From positions 125,913-189,912 of the forward strand of contig JBAMJV010000883.1 of NCBI GenBank assembly GCA_037951105.1: a stretch of DNA of 64,000 nt, read 5' to 3'. The position numbers and the translations under genes were made by a program. Shown here piece after piece: positions 34,060 to 47,224 of this stretch. Under the pieces are notes generated by a model. That model was not told the origin of the DNA, did not search any database, and saw only the letters and a program-made list of their open reading frames with translations. How positions within the stretch are numbered: the stretch's first letter is position 1; each line of letters starts with the position of its first letter. This DNA comes from Echinarachnius parma (Eukaryota > Echinodermata > Echinoidea > Clypeasteroida > Echinarachniidae).

Positions 34060-36600
34060 CACTTTTGGATTTCATCGCCATCGGTCCAATGTTGGTGTGC
34101 CTCATCATAAAAGTACAAAATAATGTTTCTGCGTATATTAAAGGCACTTAAACAATAACAGCATTCTAGTTCCGGTTAATGGCCCCGCGCTTGGAATGGA
34201 TGATTAGTTATTCATTTCGTGTTCAGTACCTCACTAAGTAATGTCAGCTTTTACCGCTAATTAAAATCCTTGCGATAGAAAAGAAAGAATAGATCGACAA
34301 AAAGTGGTAAAGGTATAATATAGGAGTCGCAAAATATGTCTAGGCTATAGGTTACTATGCAGTGAATCATTATCGGCTAATGTTCATTAATCAATAGTTG
34401 ATGAACAAAGCGCATTTCATGCCAGAAATCCCTGGCAGCCATATTCGCGAGAAGGCATTTGATATGAATTAACTGGCAATAAATACAAGGTTATTGCCTT
34501 TTTGGTCATCAAAATGACTTTGACAAGCTGATATATATATATATATATAAAATGTATGTCTGTAGGTGGTAAATAATATGGAGATTTGCTGCTATTTTTG
34601 GATGCTTGTAAATTATATTCTTGTCGGGGTGCATGGGCGTGAATATTCACATTTAACCAATTGTCATGATTGTCCATATTATCTCAAACAAATTTCCGGT
34701 TGTTGTTTTTTATACCAACGGAAGGAAAATGTTCACAAAAATGAAAATATAAAGAAGCCATATTGAATGACGAAACGGATTTTTTGTTTTACTATGAAGT
34801 ACTTAAATAAAACAATTTAAAAAAGACTGCGTACAGGCTGTATTAATGGTGGTTCATCTCGTTAATCAGATGCTCGATGCCATCTTGCTAACAAATTGGC
34901 TCAGCTTTATGCAATGCGCACAAACCTTCAATATCGATGACACAAACTATAGCCTAGTTCAAAAAGGCGAACCACAGTGTGGCACCCCAACGCTTACAAA
35001 TCTTTAACAATGTATGTCACACTGTGTGCATGTAGGCAATAAATATGTACTCCTCTTTGAAATTTGGTAACCAATGGAGTTATGAACGTGTCCACTTTTA
35101 TGAAAAAGAAGTTTAACCATAAACAATAGCCTTTTCAATTAAAATGGCATATATATATATACAATTCCCCTAAGTTCAAAGAAACCATATACAGTAATTA
35201 TAATATGTAGCATAAGGACCACACCTTATTTGCGTCAATCAATATGAAATGAATAAATTACATTAACTTGTTAAAAATAAGCATTGGGAAAGTTACGAAA
35301 AGCATCTACATACATTGGCCAAACTACTTGATCAATATTGTTGAAATAGTATAACAGATGGTTTAGATGATAACATCTGAATCTTAATATCGTTCAATAC
35401 TGAAAATACAAGTTGACAGTTCCATGCGCGCTGCTGAGATTGGGCCAAAATTTCACAACTTGTTCGACCGTCTTCGCCGGGTTGAGTACCCGTGGCTACA
35501 CACTTGACCATTTCACATGCGGCGCGGCTTCACATAGCTTATAATATGCACACAGTGTTCATAAGCATGGGAGGGTATCCGCTTTTTTCTTTTCGAACAT
35601 TTTATTGCTCAAATCGTCAATTTCAAAATAGTTTTTGTCCAACTTTTTACATTAACAGAAGCGTTTGTGTAGGGCGTATTCCAATACTGTTATTAATAGT
35701 AATGCATACATATCTTTATTAAAATAATACAACTTTTAAATCATAGAGTTGGGTCTGAAATATAATTTGTAACCATAATATTTCCCCTTTTCCTATATTC
35801 GTTCACATAGAGTGTATAGTGTTTAAAACATATTATATGTCGCCGGAAGATTGAATGGCCCAATAAAATACATGTCATGTATGATTGAACGGTTTCAGAC
35901 ACGTGACCCGTCATTTCTTGGGCTGATTCATTTGAGTGGGGGGAAAGGCAGGTATGGCGAGCATTAAGTGCCAATTACTGTAACTTCGACCTTAAATATA
36001 CATATCGATTGATATCAGTGAAGCCTATCTATCTTTCAGACGCAACTGCGAATCATGTCTGCTATCGACCAATCAGAAAGCAAACAAAGTCGAATTGGTC
36101 CAATTATAATTAATGAATTAATTGACGGGGAAATGCTGACATCGCCCGATGTGTGAGAGGAAAAAACAATCTATCGTTTGATGTTTGTTTGTGTGTATAC
36201 GTTTCTGTACGCATATGAACTGATGACGTTCTCGGTTGTGGAAACGATTGAGAGATCATTCGATTAACATTTTCCAGATTCATATCACACTTGCGTGTTT
36301 GAAGAAAAACATGATCGGTTGTGTGTGTGTGTAATCACTTGTTGAGTGTATTTTCAGACACATGTGTATGTATGTGTGCGTTTGTGTGTGCGATCGTGCG
36401 TTCGTTATTTAACATCAGTTATTGTCCACCTCAATTTTAATATCACTGATCGACCATGAGAAAACACAGTTCGATATTATATTATGAAGAAACAAAATCA
36501 ACAATAAGATCGATGGAACTTTTACTTTCATAGATTAACATTCATAATTTGATGTGGAAGTTGATTGACACTAAACGCCCGTCATATGCGACAGCCTATC
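34060..36600. other. Intergenic or intronic A+T-rich DNA
   Basis: No exon or repeat with defined ends is seen apart from an (AT)n run at about 34533 and 35151, a repeat fragment near 34960 (GTTCAAAAAGGCGAACCACAG) and TG-rich tracts at 36320-36400. Confidence 0.4.
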
Positions 36601-36739
36601 ACGGAGTTAAAAGCCTCACGGAATGACACCCGCCCACTTGTATGACTTTAGAGTCAGTGGTGACGAGCAAGCAAGTCAATCAAAATCACTCATTCACTCA
36701 CGGCGCCGCGCGTTCCCTGACCCAACTCGCGAATACGTC

Positions 36740-36760
36740 CGTAAACCATATAAATTCAGT
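36740..36760 (+). promoter_or_regulatory. TATA-like site upstream of twin B exon
   Basis: CATATAAATTCAG lies in the locally most CG-rich part of the region (36690-36860, with GGCGCCGCGCG and CTCGCGCCGG), about 500 bp upstream of the ATG at 37249. It is a plausible promoter. The 113-codon open frame 36623-36964 across it has no recognised domain. Confidence 0.3.
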
Positions 36761-37248
36761 TCCTACCACTCGCGCCGGTTGAATAAGACCGAGAGAAGAG
36801 AGTTTCTTGATGATTTAGCGGCGAGCGATCAACGTTTGAATCGTCCATCATTTACATCATCACTACGAATCACAGCCAGAGTCAAGCATCATCGTACTAT
36901 CACCATCAAGCGCACATGGTATACATCGACGTCATCGTCATCGAAGTCTACAAATAAAAACTAACAAACAATATTTTACAGGTTGCTGGCAACTATTTTT
37001 TGCTTCGTGAGTTTTCTAAACGACAAAGTAACTGAATACAATTTTTGAAGAAAAAAAAACGGTGTAAAACTTGTTCAGGTTATTGAGACAATTTGCCCGC
37101 AGTCACTCGACCACTTGGCATGCTTGGGGGCTTTTGAATAAGCCAATCCATCTTCTCATCCGCAGGTTCTATTAAGAATCTCGATCGAAGCTTATACGAG
37201 CGAACGAACAGGCCTATATATTATTACGAACTAACTGCTGATTTAAAA

Positions 37249-37393
37249 ATGACGTCGACTACAAATGCAACCTGGACGAAGAGGAGAATGAGTACGACGA
37301 ATTGGTGGTCGTGGTGTTTCGTGATCTTGGCAGTACTCACCGTAATCGGGTGCACACAGGCGCAGCGATATAACAGATTATATGGCCCTATGA
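37249..37393 (+). CDS. First coding exon with signal peptide, twin B
   Basis: The exon encodes 48 residues plus one base: polar start, a hydrophobic core (WWSWCFVILAVLTVIGC, about residues 19-35), a probable cleavage region near TQAQ, then RYNRLYGPM. It ends at the donor ATGA|GTAAGT in phase 1. Length (145 bp), codon count, phase and the NRL(F/Y)GPM ending are the same as in 29118-29262, and both have a (T/S)WCF-type entry into the hydrophobic core. The gene would be secreted or membrane-inserted. The family is unknown to me, and the rest of the gene was not found in the 26 kb that follow. Confidence 0.65.
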
Positions 37394-37464
37394 GTAAGTA
37401 TAGTTTTATATATTCATGCCAGTACAAGACTTGTTGAGAGAGGGTTAGATGTAAAGGAAGTAAG

Positions 37465-37510
37465 TCTGTTTGTTTGATTGTTTGTTTGTTTGTTTGTTTG
37501 TTTGCCTGTT
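37465..37510 (+). repeat. (TTTG)n microsatellite
   Basis: A run of TTTG tetramers; the open frame across it (Cys/Leu/Phe/Val repeats) is spurious. Confidence 0.85.
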
Positions 37511-37519
37511 TGTGTGTTT

Positions 37520-39860
37520 GTATATCTTAACACGGTGTACAAGACTTGTTTTTAGAGAGATGAGAATCAGACATGAGGGAAGAAAGTTTGTTAGTTTGTT
37601 TTGTTACTCTGTTCGTTTGCTTCTTGTTTGTTTTCTGTCTGATTGTTTGGTTCCGTATCTGTTTTTTCTTTGTTTATTACTATATTCATGGCACTTTATC
37701 ATACAATACTTGAAGATATTAAAGTGGGAATAAGATATAACGGAATAAAGTTTGTTCCGTGTTTGTGTGTATATGTTTGTTTTAATCACGGTAATAATGA
37801 TATTGTTAATACCTAAACGTGCATACACGTTAAGATTGCCCATTATATCCATCCGCAAAGTGCAAAATCATTAAACAAAACCAATGATGTACAACCATGC
37901 ATGTTCAGTGAGAATTATTTGTTGTAAGGACAAACGTAAGGAAGAAAAGGAGAGAGGGCAATGAGAAACAAACATTGAAAATGAACGAGAACGATATAAT
38001 TCTTTGAAGACAATTACAAATCCTGCCAAATCATCTTCTTCTTTTTTCAGTGTGTTTTTTGGGGGCGTTTTTCCATGCATTTTGTGTGTGTAGTCTTTAA
38101 TTGCTTTCAACCAAACGACGTCGTAGTAAAGCCCTTTCATCCCTTTCATAATGATTGTTTTTCGATCATCGGCAGTGTACAATGTTACCTCCGCGTGATT
38201 AGTCTTGAGAGAATCTCGCAACACGATCGCTCATTCATTAAGGGATGATATCATGTTTCCATGGAGACTATAACAAAGGTTTATCATATACAGCAAAAGT
38301 AAACACGCCACTCGAATATTACAGTCTATTGCCACTTTCCAGTTATGCAGTTTAGCGAAAATTTTTTTTTTATTTGTATAAATGTTTGGGGTTTTAATAC
38401 GTCGCCATCACATCAAAAGGGTTAGGGAGCAGTGATGGAAAAGTTCCCCAAAACATTGGCCAAAATTGATTATTGATTCATAGCGTTGAAATATTATGAG
38501 AAGGCATTCAGATGGCAACTTAATTATGTATACCTGAACAAAATTGTGTGCAGAAATATAAGCCAAACAGTTGTATGAAAATGACTGCACCGCTGATATC
38601 ACACCAACATTGCACATTGTAGTCTTTATACGCCCGACCCCACTCTTCGATCACTTACAAGATTCCTACTTTTCACGTGCTTTCCTATTCCATTTCGTAG
38701 ATTGTTCTAGGGTTCCCCTAAACTAATTTAGCTTGAAAGAAAGTTCTCAAGTAGACTCAAGATATGCCAATAAGGCAATCGTATCATATTATACAATGCT
38801 TCCATGGAGTAAAATACAATGTTGTTGTGTTTTTTTTTGCAAAGAAAAGAACTTGAATAAATGTATATATCGTCAAATATCTGGGGAACATAGACGAAGG
38901 AAAAATAAGTCACATTCTTCTCGTTCTCTTTCCGAACCATACACAAATTTTTTTAGAAATGGAGCTCACAATTTATTATATTCATACAGAAGGAGAATAC
39001 AATGTTTTTAGCATAGAAAAGAACTTGAATAAACGTGCATACGAATGTAATATAAAGAATGTAAGATACTCTACTCATACAAAAGAAGATCACATTGTTC
39101 TAAGCGTGAGTGATCTAGCGAACATATAGAATGACGAAAATTAAGTCATTATTATTGTTCCCGTTGCTAACTCTATTATCGGCACTGTAAAAACATGATA
39201 AGAAAAAGCTCGTGATATCACCCACTCAATTACATGTACGGTATTTTTACATTTTCTATGTTATATATAAGGCAAACCAAAACATATTGGACAAATAAAA
39301 GTAAATATTAGGGAAATATACATAGAGATAAGAAAAATATGTTCCAATTCCCATGGTTACTATAGACGCATCTAATATATGCGTATCTCTATAAGTATTA
39401 ACCTTCTGAGAAACCTTCTGAGTCCACATCCATGCAACATTATTTTAACATTTTCAGCCATCCTGTAATATTTCAAAATTCCAAATTGCACTTGTTCTCA
39501 ATAAAAAAACAAAGACACAAATGTACGGGTGCATTTAATCAACGAACAAAACGGTATAGTATAGCTATGTGGGTTAAATCCGTATAATTAGGGCAATTGC
39601 AGCTATAAGGAAGCCATTTTGCTTAAAATAACTTGCTATTTAACAGAAGTGAAGCCTTTTCTAAGATCAAGCAGCTTAGCTAATTAATCAAACTACTTTC
39701 TCTCCAACCAAGCTTTCAAGGACACGCGAGAGATGAGCATTTTAAAGCTTACACCATCCCAGTTTTGTAAAGGTTTTTTGGATTCGTAAAACCAGACGCG
39801 CGGTACGTGGCATCATTCAAATGTAAATTATATTAGTTACGCACGTGACATTTGGTTTAA
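37520..39860. other. Probable intron of the twin-exon gene
   Basis: A+T-rich with no supported exon. GTTTCCATGGAGAC at 38252-38265 resembles a degenerate RFX X-box. A two-copy phrase AGAAAAGAACTTGAATAAA occurs at 38843 and 39016. Confidence 0.35.
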
Positions 39861-39865
39861 GATGA

Positions 39866-40240
39866 GCATAATAATAATAAACTCGATTTATATAGATAGC
39901 GCCTAATATGATTGATAATCATTTCTAAGCGCTTTACCATGTTTACAGTGATATTATTACCACGGTCATTGGATACAATGCAAACCTGCACACATTGTGT
40001 GCACCATATCCACCCCCTGGGGAGCATTCCTTCCAAGCGGCTCATGGGCATTGAGAAGATCGTTATCATAAAGGCTTTCACCTCCTACCGGGTCCCCATT
40101 TATACACCTGGGTAGAGAGCAGCAATGTGGATTAATTGTCTTGCTGAAGGACAAACGTGATGGGCATACTCCGGGTTCGAACTCGGGATCTCCCGCTTGG
40201 AAAGCGAGCGCTCTACCAATCTTGCCACACCACGTCCAAC
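39866..40240 (-). mobile_element. tRNA-derived SINE, family B, near full length
   Basis: On the minus strand the head has TTGGTAGAGCGCTCGCTTTC and GATCCCGAGTTCGAACCCGG, the A and B boxes of a RNA polymerase III promoter. The body has CCTTCAGCAAGACAATTAAT and CTCTACCCAGGTGTATAAAT. The tail has TTAGGCGCTATCTATATAAA and ends in an ATT repeat. This three-part layout is typical of tRNA-SINEs in marine invertebrates. Confidence 0.85.
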
Positions 40241-40423
40241 ATAAACTGAACTGAACTGAACTGGGCTGAAACGTCTTCAAGAATACACGCGGTGCGAAAT
40301 ACTGCTCAGTGTTATATAAAGTTTGGACAAACTAGACTAGTAATGAATATTCGATCCGCGGTGTATAGTATTTCGAACAGTGCCCTCTGCATCACCACGT
40401 ATAACAATCTTTAAACTGTGAAC

Positions 40424-40556
40424 TTAAAGGGATCTAAAGATGAAGTAACAATTTTTCAAATCCTCAAAGCTTATTTGGAACTCTAGCGGTTCTCTCATAC
40501 CTTGTTTTCATACTAACAATAGAAGCATGCTTTTAGGTTCGGTTTTTCCCTTTAAT
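40424..40556 (-). mobile_element. TTAA-MITE family 1, copy 9 (truncated)
   Basis: It starts TTAAAGGGATCTAAAGATGA and runs through CTCTAGCGGTTCTCTCATAC to GGTTCGGTTTTT, where homology stops. Confidence 0.8.
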
Positions 40557-40844
40557 TGTGTGGATGAGCAAATGTTTACCTGGGGGCTAGTGTGTTTTGC
40601 CCGAATAGCATGATTATTTCTGTTTCACCTGGCAAGCAAAAAATACAAAATAAAACAGAATAAAGGCAAGACAGTACAATAATCAGATAATGAATATGGA
40701 CAAGTTATGATTTCCAAGATATAGTGAAAAAATGCAGACTTCATTCCTTTTCTACATGTAATAATAGTACTTTTGCTTTCCAGAACGGCGATGAATTCAT
40801 GAATAAAACTAAACAGATATAATGATAAAGAACAAAATTATTAT

Positions 40845-40891
40845 CGAAAATAATATCGCTATAGTGATATTCGTTTGTCTCGCAATGTATG
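40845..40891 (+). repeat. Phrase shared with 32697-32740
   Basis: See 32697-32740. Its nature is unknown. Confidence 0.75.
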
Positions 40892-41679
40892 TCCTTAATA
40901 ACTGGACAAGTTGGTTAATATATGAGTTATAACATAAATAAGTGTCATTAACTTGCATTTTTATCATTTGCAACCACTCTTTTTTTTAATAAAGGTATAT
41001 GGCATAAACTGAATAAAAGTCGTTCTGGCGTAACGATCATGATGCCTATCTCGTCCGTTGGGCATCAATCAAAACGCAACAATTTCAACAAAACTTTATT
41101 AGAATTTGCACTCATCACTTCGTCAAACGGAGTTTTATTCTAAACAGAGTTGGTAGATATCGCGATTAGATTGCGTGAAATCGCGTAAATCATTTCGGCT
41201 GAAGTATAAACAACGCGAACTCGTTGCAATGTCGCCAAATTATATTCCAATGATCCGCTTGACACTGAGAGCACGATCTTTGGAATTATATTTGTCTATG
41301 ACTATATATATTTTATGAAAAGGTGCTGCAAATTATAATACCGTATATAGCCCACCTTTTCAATGTGGAGGTAAAATAACATTGGCCGTAATGTGTATGA
41401 ATGTATCTGCTGGCCTGGATGCTATAGCACAAAGGTTTTGTGAACAATAATACCAAGTCATGTAGTGGTGATACATTTGAATTACGTGCGCAAGGCGTTC
41501 ATAAGATGGCATTCATGCACGAATCCGAACTAACCTCCAGCGTTGATTTACCCCCACCTCCATTACAAAATACCTAGTACTCAAAGAAATCCACCGCTTT
41601 CATTTCAGACCGTCAGATACGTGTTCCAAATTAAGAATGTCGTTGTGATAACATGTATAGGGATATACTTAACAAACTA

Positions 41680-41810
41680 GAAGGCACGGTGGGTGGGTTT
41701 TGCCACGACCCCCTTTGCAAAGTCGTGCATTCCCCCTCTATACCTTATAATTGCAGAGAAAAAACAGCGCCCCTTTTTTAGTTGGGGGGGGGGGGGGGGG
41801 CGCACAAGCT
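41680..41810. repeat. Poly-G low-complexity element
   Basis: A run of about 18 G at 41784 in a context of CCCC-rich words. The frames 41693-41908 and 41782-41976 are by-products. Confidence 0.6.
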
Positions 41811-41904
41811 GCCACCTGATCGGAATTCGTGCCCCGCCTGCATGGGTCCAATGTTATACGCCATATACTATAATGGGAAATACGGAACCAACGAGCCCAA
41901 TTAT

Positions 41905-42648
41905 TTAAAGGGATTTATTGATCTTGTTGCCATGTGCAAAAACGAAGCCCAGTTAATAAAATATATTTGTATGTGATATGGGCCCCGTTGCAGAAAGAGA
42001 TACAATCGATTGTAAGTTACAATTTAAGCGTTTCAACCAATCAGATTTGTGCATCTAGAACACGTGATCAGACTGATTAATCGCAACTTAAAATCGATTG
42101 TATCTCTTTCTGCAACGGGGCCCTGATGTTCCCACTGAGTGATGCGTGAACATTCCACGGTATGACTATCATATGATCGAGTAGTGAGCACGAATGTCAG
42201 ATGCTATTATTGCCTATATATACTCTTTGCCATAACTTTATGCACATTTGAAAATCTCCCAGGGAGGCTTTCAAATTCATACATTTTAATCAATCGATTT
42301 CAATTCAATTTATTTATTTCAACCAAATAAATATTTTTAATTTTAATTTTTAATATAAATAAATTAATAAATGGCTGAGTTTCCCTTAGAAAGCATAGCT
42401 TGTAAGCGGGGCAACAACATAATGAACGAATTATTAACTAAATACAATTTACAAATAAATGTCAACAAATAACTAAATATACATATCTTTGTAACGAAAG
42501 AGAAATTCGGAAAACCGAATACGGTCACCGGTTCCAAGCTGTTATCGGAAATACCAATGCAACGAGGTGTGTAAGAAGCGCTGGAATTCTAACTTTATAG
42601 TATAAAGTTTAATTTGTTGATTTTGACAACGTTACTTGATTCTTTTAA
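41905..42648 (+). mobile_element. TTAA-MITE family 1, copy 10, with nested insertions
   Basis: TTAA at both ends, starting AAAGGGATTTATTGATCTTG and ending GTTACTTGATTCTTTTAA. The family interior is split by a palindromic element at 41980-42123 and by about 250 bp of A/T-rich sequence near 42290-42470. Confidence 0.8.
41980..42123. mobile_element. Palindromic GGGCCCCGTTGC MITE, copy 1 (nested)
   Basis: It starts GGGCCCCGTTGCAGAAAGAG and ends with the exact inverse. It is flanked by TGATAT and TGATGT, a probable target duplication inside the host MITE. 144 bp; almost the whole element folds back on itself. Confidence 0.9.
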
Positions 42649-42649
42649 T

Positions 42650-45400
42650 AGAAGACAAGCACACACACGCGTAAAATACATGTACGCTATGTATATATAT
42701 ATTCAACCAGAGATGAGAGAGAACGTTCAACATGTGCATGCAAGGCAAAACAGTAAACACAGGCATAATGACGTATTTGCAGCCAAAGTATAATGACCCT
42801 TGGGAGGTAATTAAGAGGTTTTTTTCAGACAGTATATTTTTGTTTGGCTTGTAGTTGTAGTTGTATCTAGGGTATGTATACTGTCCATGAGAAAGTCCCC
42901 GTAAAAAAAAACACGGTACAGAGTGTTGCATGCACGTGCGGCCGTGGCCGTTGGTAAACATTTCTCCCCGTATATAGACCACTTTGTTTGTATTTATTTC
43001 ATCAGTACGCTATCCAAAATAACAATACTACGCGGTATAACCTTTGCTATTATATGTTTACAAACATCACTTCACGTCACTTTTCTTCCATTTAACAACT
43101 CTGCTGTAAAGTATATACTAAAAGAAAACAAAATACTTAACCTTTCATGTTTGATAACAAAAACTAGGTCGTTATTGACTAAAAATAACAATACCTATTT
43201 ATATATATATTTATATCATTACCTATAACAATCTGTTGTCAATTATCTGATGTGCGTAAAAAACAGTTGTCATTGCTCATTTATGATAACATAACAAGCG
43301 AGTATTTACCAAAAATAACAACGTAGACTATTTTAAACAAACGTGTGTTCATTTCTTCACTTGTTATATGCAATCTGTCGTCAAGTATCAACTGTGTGTT
43401 AAACAAAAGTACTGTCAATTTGTTAATATCTCATTTAAAAAAAGTATTTCACGGAATCTATTCACGTCGAAGAAGGAGATAGTTGAAGAGTGTGACGTCG
43501 TTTGCGAGCTGCTATCGGCAATTAGATGCGTGCACGCACGTTTAGCAAAAGTCAAATTTTCTCAATTACAAACCTATTACATGCTTGAAAGTGTCACAAT
43601 ATTTGGCTCACAAGTATTCCTTCATATTCTCTTGAAAATCAGCCAGAGAGAAAAGGTATTTTTAGCAACTAACATGAGAAAATATAAGTGAATCTCCTTT
43701 TACAATTACCTATAGCGAGTTGCTCGTAAATGATGCTATACGATCTGCAGCAAATAGACATAACTCTTTTGTTTCTCATTTGATTCTGATCAAATTTTCG
43801 TCGATTATTATTCATCTCGTCCTTCATATTATGTTCACAATAACTTATTCTGGCCTGGAATTCCCCTTTATCTCAAGTAACTATTTAAATGACCATGCCG
43901 TTGGCGAATAATCACCTCCAAAATCCTCATTTACATGGCACCTAGACGGGGAAAATGATATTATAAAAAAATCATACTCCTCCCGAATCCTAATTTTCAT
44001 GACTTCTTTAGACAGGAAATTATTACAAAAGATGTGGACAGTGAGTTGGATTTTGTTGGATTTTTACTACTTTTTTTTCGCTCTTGTATAATAATAATAA
44101 TAATAACAACGTATTTTTATGTGCGTATTACATTTAAATTCTCAATTTTCAATTTCAATTTCAAATTATTTCCGTTTCCAACAAAATACGCAATTCAATT
44201 ATAATCATTTACAAAATAAAGACATACATAATAGGAAACAGAGGGATCCACTAGTTGAAAATCAGTGATTGTACAGTTGTACAATTGTACATACTGTACA
44301 TGTTCTGTGAACGAGGTATACAGTTCGAAAATGATTTTGTTGAATACAGTAACATAATAATTATATCGTTGGTTGAGCATTACAACATTCTAGCATTTGC
44401 ATGACTGTAGTATGATGTGAATGATAAAGAATTATACTCTACATAGCAAGAAGTGTTTATATGTTTCTATTATCTGCATATAACTGCATTATTCATTTGT
44501 TCAACGCACGAACCATCCATATTTCAACACATATTAGTCTCAACTAGATATTATCACGATTTATCCTACTCCTGTGTTGATAACCAGATCGTCTTAACTC
44601 AAATCATTGTTCCGAAGGATAGTAGCCCTATATTGTATCATTTCGAGAGGAAATAATGCACCCATTATAGTATATGTTGATTGATGCTGGTCAATACACA
44701 AACTATTTAGGCTTATTGAAATGCAACGTGCTACGTGCTATAAGCTATAAGCTCATTGGCATCAGGTTGTATAAACAATCGAAATAATCCCCAGGATTTG
44801 TTTGTTCAAACTAAATCATTTAATATCTCAATAAAAAATATAGAATTCGAAAAACGGTACCTATAGTTTCATCCATCTAATACCTAAGGTAAGAGGAAAC
44901 AACCACAACCAGGTATGACCAACAAAAACAACAAAACAAAACAAAACACTACGGATGCAAGTGGGTTTGGTCGATTCAAAACAAGTTAACTTCCCTTTAA
45001 AAATGAAACCCGGCTAGCTTAGTTTCATGCTAAGTCTATTTTAAATGATCAATGATACGCGAATTAAAGCAAGCAGCGAGAACATCGTATATTTATTAGT
45101 TACCAACTACGGAGTTTGATGTGGTAGCCTTTGTATCATAATAGTAAGCAACTATATAAAGAGACCACTTGTAGCCTCACAAAACAATTGTAACCCTATC
45201 ATACAAGTTTCATAGCATTTATAAAACGATCTATAACAGGGTTTCGTAAAATTAATATGGGCCAAGGATTTCCCAAGGCAAAGGGCTATTTGTGGCTGTA
45301 ACCATTATTTGTATTATCATGATCGTGCGTTGTATTGTTTTTGCCTGATGTCAACCACACAGTTGGAGCCCTCGCATCACATAATTATCTTCACCGGCGT
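42650..45400. other. Non-coding A+T-rich DNA
   Basis: No supported gene. A diverged two-copy repeat of about 155 bp lies at 43220-43430 (CTGTTGTCAA and CTGTCGTCAA starts). The 107-codon open frame 43368-43691 begins inside it and shows no domain. Confidence 0.4.
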
Positions 45401-45401
45401 A

Positions 45402-45619
45402 TAAAACCCGGCGCAGACAGAGCCGGCTCGACCCGATCCAAATCAACCCGACTGAAAGCAACAGTCGGTCCGATTCATCGCGCCCGATTCAACATGTTGA
45501 AACGGGCCCGACTGGATCCTGACTGGCAACATCGGAGTCATGAGGCAACGCACACAGAGCAAATCCGACTGAAAACCAGTCGGATCGGGTCGAGTCAGCT
45601 CTGTCTGCGCCGGGCTTTA
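45402..45619. mobile_element. TAAARCCCGGCGCAGACAG MITE
   Basis: Inverted ends TAAAACCCGGCGCAGACAGA and TAAAGCCCGGCGCAGACAGA continue into CTCGACCCGATCC arms. It is bordered by TA, 218 bp, GC-rich and non-coding. The open frame 45335-45724 crosses it. Confidence 0.88.
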
Positions 45620-45744
45620 GGTACAAGCCCGCTGATTTTTGTTTTTATCTTTTTTGTTATGGGGCACAGAATGTATTGGGGGCAACAAACTTTTGGGAAT
45701 TCTATAAATAAATTGTTATCATAGTTTTGTTTCTTCACTTGGGC

Positions 45745-45905
45745 AGCCCCCCCCCCCCCCCCTCCAGTGGCGTACACTTTATGTGCTTTTTTATACAGAT
45801 TTCCCCCTCATGTTGTTTATTTGATCTTGTCAAATTATTATTATTATATTTTTTTTTTGGGGGGGGGGGGGTTGGTGGTCGGCCCCCGTAGCTACCCCAC
45901 TGTCC
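45745..45905. repeat. Poly-C / poly-G element
   Basis: C-run at 45748 and G-run at 45859 with CCAGTGGCGTACAC and GTAGCTACCCCACTG at the borders, the same end words as at 24973-25228. Confidence 0.6.
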
Positions 45906-47224
45906 CTCACCCATGCGACCCCTCGTCCCCACGCCCCTACTGCTTACCTCTCTATATTAATAGCCCGTTTATTACCAATGTAATTCTCGTGGCATGAGCA
46001 GATGAGTAAATTATAAAATAGATTTTTAAAAGAAAATATTGATCGATCATATAGTTTGATCAATATATGTTGTCACAATCTATTGCTCCTTTATAGATTA
46101 GCGTCAGACAGGGTAAATTAATTATGATTGTTTCCATTTTGTTTCTATTTCCTCGTTGCCATTAGTATTTCATTCCCCGCGCCTTTCCGGCATAGTTCAA
46201 GTTACTATATTATATATTTAGCGCGTGGCACGAATTACAAAAGAGTTCACTTCAGTAACAATATTAAATTGTATATAATTGAGAACTGTGTGCATACTAT
46301 GTGTATTGATATGCAGTATCGTAATAAAATAATGCATGTTATTAATTTGGTAAGGGTATTTTTATTCAACCTTATTTAAATCACTCTGTATAGGATAATT
46401 ATGCTATCTAAGCCTCCCAAATTATGTTGTGTGCGCACACAATTATTTATACATATTTATATTTAAAAAAATACAAAAAATACCACCGGTCTTGAATAAT
46501 GGCAACTATTCAATACGACCATGACGACGTATCTATATGCATTAATCTTTAGTGTAATATGCTTATTTTTGTAGGTTCATCTATGTTCAGGCTAAATAAT
46601 TATGATAATGTGGATTTGCAATTATTTTGAGTTGAGTTTTGAGTTTGATGTTTTATTATCCAAATAAAAAGTACATCAATATAACAATCAAATGTGAATG
46701 TTTAACATAGATATTAAAAGGATAAATGGGACCTGAAAATAGCATTAAATGCTAATCGTGTCTAGTGCCATTTGCTATTGTGTTCTTTAGATGTTCATAC
46801 TTATTGCAATGATTGATGCCGTTTACCTGTGATTTGTGAACCCAACAAAATGTTCCACTATGTTTTGCGATATACTGTATATGCGATATATTTCGCGAGG
46901 GTTTTATTTGCGCGTATTTCGCGAATAATCGCGAAATTAACAACACACTCAAATATTGACACCAAATGCAAATGTACGTGTATTGCATGCATTACTGCAC
47001 ATACACATACATCATACATACACATATACATCGGCCTAATATAAACTGCGTGTTGGTAACAGCCGAACGCGTGTTTAACCACTCGTAAAATTGCCGTAAA
47101 GTAGCGATTCGCGAAAATGTAACTATGTACGCGAAATACATGGCGTATACTAGTAAATTAAATATTGAGCCTTTTTTTCTGATTAATCAGTCTCCTTCAA
47201 CCCTGTAGATTCTTGCAGATCTAA

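Noticed and set aside
36623..36964. 113-codon open frame just upstream of the twin B exon
   Set aside because: It coincides with the local CG-rich promoter-like segment, has a biased Ser/Arg/Thr composition and no recognisable domain or splice context. It remains the least unlikely of the rejected frames.
40165..40240. Possible tRNA gene on the minus strand
   Set aside because: The tRNA-like head is continuous with a SINE body and an ATT-repeat tail.
43368..43691. 107-codon open frame
   Set aside because: It starts inside a diverged two-copy repeat, has no domain, and no flanking splice sites or neighbours support it.
45335..45724. 129-codon open frame
   Set aside because: It runs through a palindromic TAAA-CCCGGCGC MITE; its Arg/Ser-rich content reflects the GC-rich arms.
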